A DNA stretch of 12,438 bases from an uncultured Clostridia bacterium (lineage in GTDB: Bacteria; Bacillota; Clostridia; TANB77; CAG-508): assembly GCA_934132805.1 (NCBI GenBank), contig CAKPAB010000039.1, forward strand, positions 1 through 12,438. Reading direction: 5' to 3'. Positions 6,105 to 12,438 of this stretch are shown piece by piece. How positions within the stretch are numbered: position 1 is the stretch's first letter; each line of letters begins with the position of its first letter. Below the pieces are notes generated by a model. It was given only the letters and a program-made list of their open reading frames with translations, did no database searches and was not told the DNA's origin. Position numbers and translations under genes: made by a program.

Positions 6105-6133
6105 ATTATATCATTTATATTTTTTATTTCTAG
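6105..6133 (-). promoter_or_regulatory. Possible promoter of the helicase locus
   Basis: A perfect -10 TATAAT (6105-6110) lies 54 bases upstream of the start codon at 6051. The -35 at 17 bases spacing reads CTAGAA (6128-6133), a poor match, so activity may need an activator or may be low. Confidence 0.4.
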
Positions 6134-6173
6134 TCTTTTTTTGAATATTTTTTAGAATATCACTTAACATAAT

Positions 6174-6202
6174 TTGATTTTTTATTATTTTTGTGCTATA
6201 AT
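6174..6202 (+). promoter_or_regulatory. Strong promoter of the small plus-strand gene
   Basis: -35 TTGATT (6174-6179), a 17-base spacer, and -10 TATAAT (6197-6202) preceded by TGC (extended -10). This is the best sigma-A-like promoter in the window. It fires divergently from the helicase locus. Confidence 0.85.
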
Positions 6203-6249
6203 TGGAGTGTACAAAAGTAAAAGTAATTTAGCATAGGAGGAATGACACA

Positions 6250-6561
6250 ATGTACACCAAAAATTACTATGAAGAAGCCGCTAATTGGTGGGCTTCTAAG
6301 ATTGAAGAGAAAAACGGAGGACTTGTCCTCAATCTGGACTTTTTCGCTGAAAGTCTTGCAAGCATAATAAAGCTGTTTATATCCAAACATGCTCATATGG
6401 TAATTTCAACATATGAGCATGATAGCAATCTTTTAGACGAGATTGCTTTGATCACAAAAATGCCAGCCATTATCCCAAAGGGCTATGAGATGAAAATCTC
6501 ATATAACACTGGCGCAAGCGTTTATGATTCTTATGGATCATTGCTTGCACATTTCTCTTAA
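6250..6561 (+). CDS. Small protein of unknown function
   Basis: A 103-residue protein with a strong AGGAGG 10 bases before the ATG at 6250. It begins YYEEAANWWASKIEE, with a double Trp, and has no signal peptide or clear membrane segment. I recall small Bacillota proteins of about 100-130 residues that start with a YYxEAAxWWA pattern and end in a beta-rich segment. The C-terminus here (IPKGYEMKISYNTGASVYDS) would fit, but no function is known to me. It uses more G/C at third positions than any neighbour (GCC, CTG, GGC and GAC occur often), which suggests recent transfer or high expression. It stands alone between its own promoter and a hairpin at 6574-6592. Confidence 0.8.
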   Translation: MYTKNYYEEAANWWASKIEEKNGGLVLNLDFFAESLASIIKLFISKHAHMVISTYEHDSNLLDEIALITKMPAIIPKGYEMKISYNTGASVYDSYGSLLAHFS

Positions 6562-6573
6562 ATCTTTCTGGTG

Positions 6574-6592
6574 GATGCGTTTTTTACGCATC
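6574..6592 (+). terminator. Hairpin after the small gene
   Basis: A perfect 7-bp stem GATGCGT/ACGCATC with a five-T loop, 12 bases past the stop codon. The following tract (TCCTTTACTTT) is only moderately T-rich, so it may be a weak terminator or an RNA-stabilising hairpin. Confidence 0.6.
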
Positions 6593-6595
6593 TCC

Positions 6596-6624
6596 TTTAC
6601 TTTATCAAAATAAAATTATATAAT
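6596..6624 (+). promoter_or_regulatory. Promoter of the FAD-dependent dehydrogenase
   Basis: -35 TTTACT (6596-6601), 17 bases, -10 TATAAT (6619-6624), about 25 bases before the start codon, so the leader would be short (roughly 18 bases). It begins immediately after the preceding hairpin. Confidence 0.65.
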
Positions 6625-6649
6625 ATAAAAAAACTGAAAGGACAGAAAA

Positions 6650-8242
6650 ATGATAAGAATAAATAATATAAAAATATATAAAGATATAACAGACAAAGAA
6701 GTATTGCAAATAGCACTTAAAAAGCACAAAATTCAAAAAGAAAATATTACTGAGTGGCACATATCAAAAAAATCAATAGATGCACGAAAAAAAGATGACG
6801 TACATTATTCATACTCTATTGATATATGTGTAAAAAATGAAGAAAAATTTTTAAAAAATAAAGATATTTCTTTAATAAAAAAATTAGAGCAACCACAATT
6901 TGAATTAAATCTAAAAAAATCTGTTAGACCTATAATAGTTGGTGCAGGTCCAAGTGGTTTATTTGCAGCGTTAACTTTTATAAAATATGCTTTTAAACCA
7001 ATTGTTATAGAACAAGGCCAACCGGTTGAAGAACGTAAAAAATCTGTTGATAATTTTATAAATAATGGCATTTTGAATACTAATTCTAATGTCCAATTTG
7101 GTGAAGGTGGTGCTGGTACTTTTTCTGATGGAAAACTTACTTCTGGTATAAATTCTCCTTATTGTAAGACAGTTTTAGAAGAGTTTGTTAAATTTGGTGC
7201 TCCTGAGCAAATTTTGTATTTAACTAAGCCACACATTGGTACAGATAATTTGATACATATTATAAAAAACATGAGAAATTATATTATTTCTCAAGGTGGA
7301 ACTTTCTTATTTAATACAAAATTTATTGATTTGGAAACTACTAACAATTCTGTTTCTGAAGTTATTGTAAACCATTTAGATACTGATACTACTGAAAAAA
7401 TTGATGCAAATGTTGTTATTCTTGCTATTGGTCATAGTTCAAGAGATACATTTAAAAAAGTTTATGAAAAAGGGCTTTTGTTAGAGTCAAAAAACTTTTC
7501 TGTTGGTGTTAGAATTGAACATTTACAGAGTAAAATAAATAAGGCTCAATATGGAACTTTGACAAAATTAAAACTCCCTTCTGCTGATTACAAACTTGCA
7601 TATCATGCTCCTTCTGGACGTTCTTGTTATACATTTTGCATGTGCCCCGGTGGTACTGTTATGCCTTCTTCAAGTGAAGAAAAAACAATTGTAACTAATG
7701 GTATGAGTTATTTTGCTCGTGATGGTAAAAATGCAAATTCTGCAGTTTTAGTTAATGTAACTCCAGATGATTTTAAAGACAATAATAATCCTTTATCTGG
7801 TATTGATTTTCAAAAAGATTTGGAAGAAAAGGCTTTTGTTCTTGGTGGCTCAAATTATTTTGCTCCCGCACAAAGGTTTGAAGATTTTGATAAAAATATA
7901 AAAAGTACCTTTATAGGTACTGTTGAGCCATCTTATAAACCTGGTGTTACTTTATCTAATTTAAATGATATTATGCCTGAATTTGTTTCAACAACTTTGA
8001 AAGATGGTATTAAATTTTTTGATACTAAATTACATGGTTTTGCAAATCCAGATAGTATTTTAACTGGTATGGAAACTCGTAGTTCTTCTCCTGTACGTAT
8101 TTTAAGGGATGAAAATTTAGTTTCTAATATCCGTGGAATTTACCCTTGTGGTGAAGGGGCTGGTTATGCTGGTGGTATAATGTCTGCCGCTGTTGATGGT
8201 ATTAAGTGTGCAATTGCCTCAATTGCAAGAAAAGATTTTTAA
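6650..8242 (+). CDS. FAD-dependent dehydrogenase, COG2509 type
   Basis: A 530-residue cytosolic flavoprotein. Residues 1-90 form the small N-terminal domain usual in this family. The Rossmann FAD-binding motif GAGPSG is at 98-103, with the ribose-binding acid Glu121 in VIEQG. FGEGGAGTFSDGKLTSG at 150-166 is the hallmark of the COG2509 uncharacterised dehydrogenases. The C-terminal CGEGAGYAGGIMSAAVDG closes the FAD site. Length and motif order are complete. The substrate is unknown in the family, so I name no reaction. AAAGGA lies 9 bases before the ATG. Codon use shifts from A-rich in the first ~250 bases to T-rich afterwards, probably within one gene. It converges with the cysteine desulfurase gene: the stop codons overlap in a shared TTAA and no terminator lies between. 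Confidence 0.9.
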   Translation: MIRINNIKIYKDITDKEVLQIALKKHKIQKENITEWHISKKSIDARKKDDVHYSYSIDICVKNEEKFLKNKDISLIKKLEQPQFELNLKKSVRPIIVGAGPSGLFAALTFIKYAFKPIVIEQGQPVEERKKSVDNFINNGILNTNSNVQFGEGGAGTFSDGKLTSGINSPYCKTVLEEFVKFGAPEQILYLTKPHIGTDNLIHIIKNMRNYIISQGGTFLFNTKFIDLETTNNSVSEVIVNHLDTDTTEKIDANVVILAIGHSSRDTFKKVYEKGLLLESKNFSVGVRIEHLQSKINKAQYGTLTKLKLPSADYKLAYHAPSGRSCYTFCMCPGGTVMPSSSEEKTIVTNGMSYFARDGKNANSAVLVNVTPDDFKDNNNPLSGIDFQKDLEEKAFVLGGSNYFAPAQRFEDFDKNIKSTFIGTVEPSYKPGVTLSNLNDIMPEFVSTTLKDGIKFFDTKLHGFANPDSILTGMETRSSSPVRILRDENLVSNIRGIYPCGEGAGYAGGIMSAAVDGIKCAIASIARKDF

Positions 8243-9366
8243 TTTAAAATTGTATTTAACATTTTTACTAAATAATCTACATCATCTTTTGTGTTAAAAT
8301 CTCCAAATGAAAATCGTATTGCACCTTTGGCTAGTTCACTTGGTAAACCAATTGCTGTTAGTACATGTGATGGGCTATTATCTCCTGAAGAGCATGCAGA
8401 TCCACCTGATGCACAAATGCCCATCTCATCCAATTTATATAAGATTTCTGTTGCATTTTGTCCTTTAAAACTAACATTTATATTTCCTGGTAATCGTTTT
8501 TCCATTGTTCCATTTATATGGATATTGGAAAAATTTTTTTCCATTTTTTCTAAGCAATAATTTCTTAAAGTCTGCAGTTTATTTTGATATGCTTCCATGT
8601 TTTTTTCTGCTATTTGACAGGCCTTTCCTAATGCTACTATTTCTGCAACATTCTCTGTTCCAGACCTTTTATTTTTTTCTTGATGCCCTCCATCCATAAA
8701 TCGTTCAAATTCTATTCCTTTTTTTACATATAATGCCCCTATTCCTTTTGGTGCATATATTTTATGACCTGATAAAGAAAGCATATCTATATCCGATTTT
8801 TGCACATCTATTGGAATATTTCCGCAAGCTTGAACTGCATCTGTATGAAATATTATTCCGTTTTTGTGTGCAATTTGCGATATCTCTTCTATTGGCTCTA
8901 TTGTTCCAATTTCGTTATTTGCAAACATAATACTTATTAAAATTGTGTCTGGCCTTATTGAATCTTTTAGTGTTTCTAAATTTACAATTCCGTTTTTATC
9001 CACGTCTAAGTATGTTATTTCAAAACCTTTTCTTTCTAAGTTTTGGCAACTATTCAATATTGCTGGATGCTCAATTTTTGATGTTATTATGTGTTTTCCC
9101 TTGTTTTGATTTGCATATGCAATTCCTTTTAACGCAGTATTGTCACTTTCTGACCCACAGCTTGTAAAATATATTTCTTCTGGTTTGCAGTTTATTAGTG
9201 ATGCAACTCTTCTTCTTGCTTCTTCTATTGCTCTTTTTGATTTTCTTCCTATGCTATATAGTGATGATGGATTTCCATATTCTCTGCTTAGATATGGAAA
9301 CATTTCTGTTAGGACTTCTTCTTTTATTTTTGTTGTTGCACTGTTGTCAAAATATCTGACTTCCAT
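8239..9366 (-). CDS. nifS: Cysteine desulfurase (NifS/IscS family)
   Basis: A PLP enzyme that takes sulfur from L-cysteine, leaving alanine, and passes it as a persulfide to Fe-S cluster, thiamine or tRNA thiolation pathways. At 375 residues it is full length. Visible residues: DNSATT at 7-12, His100 that stacks on PLP, Asp176 and Gln179, the PLP Schiff-base Lys202 in SLSGHKIYAPKG, GGHQEKNKRSGTEN at 226-239 (substrate Arg), and the catalytic Cys325 in SACSSG on a long mobile loop of the class I type. GAGG lies about 7 bases before the ATG. It lies 63 bases downstream of the patatin-like gene with no terminator between, so the two probably share a transcript. No iscU or thiI partner is in the window, so the sulfur acceptor is unknown; nifS is used here as a family name. 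Confidence 0.92.
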   Translation of the reverse strand: MEVRYFDNSATTKIKEEVLTEMFPYLSREYGNPSSLYSIGRKSKRAIEEARRRVASLINCKPEEIYFTSCGSESDNTALKGIAYANQNKGKHIITSKIEHPAILNSCQNLERKGFEITYLDVDKNGIVNLETLKDSIRPDTILISIMFANNEIGTIEPIEEISQIAHKNGIIFHTDAVQACGNIPIDVQKSDIDMLSLSGHKIYAPKGIGALYVKKGIEFERFMDGGHQEKNKRSGTENVAEIVALGKACQIAEKNMEAYQNKLQTLRNYCLEKMEKNFSNIHINGTMEKRLPGNINVSFKGQNATEILYKLDEMGICASGGSACSSGDNSPSHVLTAIGLPSELAKGAIRFSFGDFNTKDDVDYLVKMLNTILN

Positions 9367-9429
9367 AATTTTTCCTCTTTTCTGTTTTTACAATAATTTT
9401 GTATATTATATTCAAATTTCTTGTTTTTG

Positions 9430-10284
9430 TTACGAAATCAGATTTTTAATTTTATCTATTTGACTTATAGTTTGCCTATATCCATATTTATAGCATGCAT
9501 CTATTTTTTCTGTTTCTAGCAAACCTGCTTTGTCTGTTTGAATTGTTAAAACCATATCACTGTTACTGATGTTTTCTTCTGATATTTTGTTTCCCATAAT
9601 ATCAATTGTTCTCATTACTATGTCCATGATATTACTGTTTTCTTCTATATCATCTGCTTTAAAGTTGACTGTTAACATTTTGTCTACTCCTTGCTTTCTG
9701 ACTTCAATTGTTGGAAAATTATCTAATATTCCTCCGTCTAAAAATTTGTGATTGTTATATTCGCATGGACTAAATACAACAGGAAAACTGCTACTTGCCC
9801 TAATGGCTTTTCCTATCTCTATGTTATTTATATATTCTGTGTTTGGGCAACTTTTTTTTGGTATGTTGTTTGTGATTATATATTTTTTTGAGTTTTGGAC
9901 GTCTACTGTTGGTATTACAATTGGCATTTTTATGTCTGCTATTGTTTTTATTCCTTTTCGTGATGCTATGTTGTTAAAGTTTTTTTCTATTTCTTCTCCT
10001 GAGTAAAATCCTTGAAAGTTGGCTTTTTTGTTTGCCATGAAGCTTCCTATATTTGTTACTTTTGCTATTGAATTTTGATTTATTAGTTCTTTGGCGTATT
10101 TTTTGAATAGTATGTATATGTAATATGGTGAGTATCCCATTGCATATAGTGTTGCTATTATGCTTCCTGAACTTGTACCTCCTATTGCGTCTATTTGTAT
10201 GTTGTTTTCTTCTAATGCTTTTAGGACTCCCGCATGCGCTATGCCTCTTATTCCTCCTCCTGATAATGCTAAACCTAATTTCAT
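9430..10284 (-). CDS. Patatin-like phospholipase (RssA type)
   Basis: A 284-residue serine hydrolase of the patatin family, expected to release fatty acids from lipids. It has the complete Ser-Asp dyad: the oxyanion loop SGGGIRGIAHAG at 8-19, the nucleophile elbow GTSSG at 36-40 with Ser38, and Asp183 in DGGILDNFP. It has no signal peptide, so it probably acts at the inner face of the membrane. AAGGAGG lies 6 bases before the ATG. A possible promoter upstream (TTGTAA, 17 bases, ACATAA) is weak. The gene upstream ends in a strong terminator (10388-10412), so this is the first gene of a unit with the cysteine desulfurase. Codons are less A-rich and more T-ending at the 5' part, as in its neighbours. 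Confidence 0.92.
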   Translation of the reverse strand: MKLGLALSGGGIRGIAHAGVLKALEENNIQIDAIGGTSSGSIIATLYAMGYSPYYIYILFKKYAKELINQNSIAKVTNIGSFMANKKANFQGFYSGEEIEKNFNNIASRKGIKTIADIKMPIVIPTVDVQNSKKYIITNNIPKKSCPNTEYINNIEIGKAIRASSSFPVVFSPCEYNNHKFLDGGILDNFPTIEVRKQGVDKMLTVNFKADDIEENSNIMDIVMRTIDIMGNKISEENISNSDMVLTIQTDKAGLLETEKIDACYKYGYRQTISQIDKIKNLIS

Positions 10285-10387
10285 TTTGTCCTCCTTTTTT
10301 CTTTTTGTTTAGATTATTTACTATTTTTTATGTTCTTAGTCATGTTTTTGTTACAAATTTGGAGGTAATATAATTTCTACATTCACG

Positions 10388-10412
10388 AAAAAAAGAGCCG
10401 AAGCTCTTTTTT
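10388..10412 (-). terminator. Terminator of the WG-repeat gene
   Basis: On the minus strand GAGC-TTCG-GCTC, a very stable UUCG tetraloop, is extended by AAAAAA/TTTTTT and ends in a T-run. It begins 3 bases after the stop codon at 10416-10418. The A/T flanks make it symmetrical, but there is no plus-strand gene ending here. Confidence 0.9.
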
Positions 10413-10415
10413 ATA

Positions 10416-12146
10416 TTACATATTTGTATAATATCTTTCTCCATTTCCATAAGTTACTTGGTAATATTCTCCTATGAATGTTGGCTCTGTATCATTTAAT
10501 TTATATTTAGGTTTAACTACAATTTTTCCTTCGCTGTCAACCACTCCCCAAAGTCCATTTTGTTTAATTCCTGCAAAACCATATTGATTTACTTCAGTTA
10601 CATATTCATAGTCATATCCAATTGCAATATTTCCGTTTTTATCAACAAATCCCCATTTTCCATTGTTTTTGCTAGCAAATATTTTGTTGTCTTTTAATAA
10701 TTGTGTATTTTTTACTTCTTTTCCTTCTTCTGTTACATATTTTATTTCGTCATTGTTATATAATCTTATATAATTTTCTTTTTTTTCTATTGTTGCATTT
10801 TTTAGCTCTGTTATTTTTGTTAATTCTTTTGAATAAATTTCTACTGTATTTGTATCATTTTTCACTGTTTGTATTAGGTTTGTCCCATCTATTTTTTGTA
10901 TTGAATTATAATTGAATTCAACCTTTGTTTTGTTATTGTCATCTATTATTCCAAGCTTTCCTTCTGAATTGCATGCGATAAAGTAATTATCATATAAATA
11001 TTCTACATAGATATAGTCTTCGTTTTTTGTGATGTCTGTATCGTTCTTATATATTTTATATATTGTTTTTCCTTGCTTTGTTTCTATGTGTATTTTATAT
11101 TCCGTATTTTCTACATTTAATATTGCTGTGTCTGAGTTTATGTTTGCTTCTTTACCTTTTGAATCAAATATTTGTGTATTTTCCTCTTCTGTTTTTGCAT
11201 AAATATATTCGCCTGTTGTGTCTATTTGTTTATATTCAAATGGTACTAGTGTGTTTCCATCTATTGATATTACTCCGTATTTTTTTCCTTTTAATGCGGT
11301 TATTGTGTTATTACTTTGATTATATGTTAATGCTTGATATTCGTTTTCTATAACTTTTTTGCCATTTTTAAATAGACCATATTTTCCGTTCTCTGCACAG
11401 ATAATGTATACATCTTGACTGTCAATATCTGTTATTCTATATAAATCATTATATTTGTTGTCCATTATTTGTTTTCCGTCTATATTTACATATCCATATC
11501 TGTACCCTTCATCAGTTGTCTGTTTTACAATGTATCCTGATTTTTTGTATCCTGTAGCTTCTTCGTAATATTTATCTACTTCAATTCCATCATATTGTGG
11601 TTTTACTAATGTTGTTCCTTTTATATTTATTATTCCATATTTTCCGTCTTTTTTTACTAGTAGTTCTCCTTCTTTAAATTGGAGTGTATTTATTTCTTCA
11701 TATATTGGGTCTGTTATTTTCTTTCCATCTATGTCTATTATTCCATATTTTTCGTCTTGACTATATTTAAGTGTTGTTTTTTCGTACATTAAATCACTTA
11801 TTACATTTGTTAGTCTTAGTGGTTGTATGTCTTGATATTGTGTGTATATTTGCTCTTGCTTGTCATTTAGTATTTTTGTGCTGTTGTTTTCATAGCATAT
11901 GAATATTGCTTTTTCTGGGTTTGGTATTTTTATGTCTTCGTATTTGGGCTCAATTATTGTTTCTCCTTGTGTGTTTATTACTCCATATTTGTCGTTTTCT
12001 TTTAATACGAAGTATTTGTATTCTGTTATTTGTGCTATTTCGTATTTTCTGTTTTCTTTTTGTATTTTTTTTGTTGTTATTGTTGCTATTATTGCTATTA
12101 TAATAATTATTAATAGTATTATTATTGCTGTTTTTTTGTTTTTCAT
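10416..12146 (-). CDS. Membrane-anchored WG-repeat protein
   Basis: A 576-residue protein with a short Lys-rich N-terminus, an Ile-rich membrane segment at about 7-24, and the rest outside the cell or extracytoplasmic. It carries at least nine WG-type beta repeats with cores KYGVINTQG (53), KYGIIDIDG (133), KYGIINIKG (169), RYGYVNIDG (217), KYGLFKNG (255), KYGVISIDG (289), KLGIIDDNN (397), KWGFVDKNG (497) and LWGVVDSEG (532). Most have Tyr in place of the family Trp. Residues ~310-395 and ~417-495 are degenerate repeats. The function is unknown; WG proteins are thought to bind partners at the surface. I chose the ATG at 12146 because GGAGGT lies 7 bases upstream; an ATG at 12161 would put the Shine-Dalgarno inside the gene. 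It stands as a single-gene unit with its own promoter and terminator. Confidence 0.85.
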   Translation of the reverse strand: MKNKKTAIIILLIIIIIAIIATITTKKIQKENRKYEIAQITEYKYFVLKENDKYGVINTQGETIIEPKYEDIKIPNPEKAIFICYENNSTKILNDKQEQIYTQYQDIQPLRLTNVISDLMYEKTTLKYSQDEKYGIIDIDGKKITDPIYEEINTLQFKEGELLVKKDGKYGIINIKGTTLVKPQYDGIEVDKYYEEATGYKKSGYIVKQTTDEGYRYGYVNIDGKQIMDNKYNDLYRITDIDSQDVYIICAENGKYGLFKNGKKVIENEYQALTYNQSNNTITALKGKKYGVISIDGNTLVPFEYKQIDTTGEYIYAKTEEENTQIFDSKGKEANINSDTAILNVENTEYKIHIETKQGKTIYKIYKNDTDITKNEDYIYVEYLYDNYFIACNSEGKLGIIDDNNKTKVEFNYNSIQKIDGTNLIQTVKNDTNTVEIYSKELTKITELKNATIEKKENYIRLYNNDEIKYVTEEGKEVKNTQLLKDNKIFASKNNGKWGFVDKNGNIAIGYDYEYVTEVNQYGFAGIKQNGLWGVVDSEGKIVVKPKYKLNDTEPTFIGEYYQVTYGNGERYYTNM

Positions 12147-12192
12147 TTTTCTTACCTCCATTTTTTTGGGCTTTTCTCTTATATTCTTTTTT

Positions 12193-12221
12193 ATTTTATT
12201 ATAAAATTAAAATGTAGTCAA
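12193..12221 (-). promoter_or_regulatory. Promoter of the WG-repeat gene
   Basis: -35 TTGACT (12216-12221), 17 bases, -10 TAAAAT (12193-12198), about 45 bases before the start. A TATAAT at only 12 bases spacing overlaps it and is less likely to be the -10. Confidence 0.65.
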
Positions 12222-12239
12222 TGGAATTAGTATGTTTTT

Positions 12240-12438
12240 TTATTTTTTTATTTTTTGTGTTGCTGGATAGTTACAGTTCACAGTCCATAAAATTACTGTT
12301 TGTGTGGCACCCCTTCCCCTTGGGTAATTGCATATATTTGAGATTTCGTCCGTTTGATTGGAGTGAAAAATAGAAAATCTTAAATAAAAAACTGAGGAAT
12401 GCTCACGGGAAAACTGTATATATGTATATGGTTTGATA
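12240..12438. other. Unassigned right-edge block, less AT-rich than its surroundings
   Basis: About 200 bases whose composition differs from the adjacent AT-rich intergenic sequence, with features such as CAGTTCACAGTCC and CACCCCTTCCCCTTGGG. On the minus strand one frame is open from the window edge to a TAA at 12240-12242 (65 codons). It has no internal Met, no ribosome binding site that can be judged and no family I recognise. It may be the 3' end of a gene, a structured RNA, or an intergenic repeat. I found no riboswitch consensus. Confidence 0.3.

Noticed and set aside
10388..10412. Terminator acting on the plus strand
   Set aside because: The hairpin is nearly symmetrical, but no plus-strand gene ends here.
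12050..12130. Trinucleotide-like TTATTGTTGCTATTATTGC repeats
   Set aside because: They encode the Ile/Ala/Thr-rich membrane segment of the WG-repeat protein; low complexity comes from codon bias.
12161..12438. Riboswitch upstream of the WG-repeat gene
   Set aside because: The promoter lies between this block and the gene, so the block would not be in its leader, and no known aptamer consensus is seen.

Overview
The window looks like chromosome of a very AT-rich, low-GC Bacillota, most likely a gut-type Clostridia. Reasons: strong AAGGAGG-type ribosome binding sites, A/T-ending codons, short T-rich rho-independent terminators, and protein families typical of that group (a WG-repeat surface protein, a COG2509 FAD dehydrogenase, a MobV relaxase remnant). 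No rRNA, tRNA or CRISPR array is visible.

Left third (1-6051, all minus strand): an accessory region with heavy gene decay. Read in the direction of transcription, from right to left, it starts with a broken giant helicase gene. This has an N-terminal piece with ADP-ribosyltransferase-like motifs, a helicase piece that stops just after Walker A, and a piece in which the next ~40 helicase residues are fused to a DUF2399/Toprim domain. Next come rdgB (XTP/dITP pyrophosphatase) and a 127-residue MurA fragment cut just after the catalytic-cysteine loop. Then follow a MobV relaxase remnant, an HD-domain hydrolase with its own promoter and terminator, a truncated thermonuclease-like gene with a C-terminal membrane anchor, and a second 127-residue MurA fragment. 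The two MurA fragments differ through most of their length but end in the same 77-bp block (72 of 77 bases identical, 2499 bp apart). They also share a promoter architecture, and each is followed by a terminator. The pair brackets the mobilisation debris. I read the 77-bp blocks as the likely junctions of an integrated mobile element, or as a repeated cassette module; this is the most unusual structure in the window.

Middle (6052-6592, plus strand): a divergent intergenic region with a near-consensus promoter drives a 103-residue protein of unknown function. Its codon use is clearly less AT-biased than that of its neighbours.

Right half (6593-12438): ordinary chromosomal genes. A COG2509 FAD-dependent dehydrogenase (plus) converges on, and shares a TTAA with, a NifS/IscS cysteine desulfurase (minus). 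That gene lies downstream of a patatin-like phospholipase and probably shares its transcript. Further upstream is a membrane-anchored WG-repeat protein with a clear promoter and a UUCG-loop terminator. The last ~200 bases have an unusual composition, and I could not identify them.
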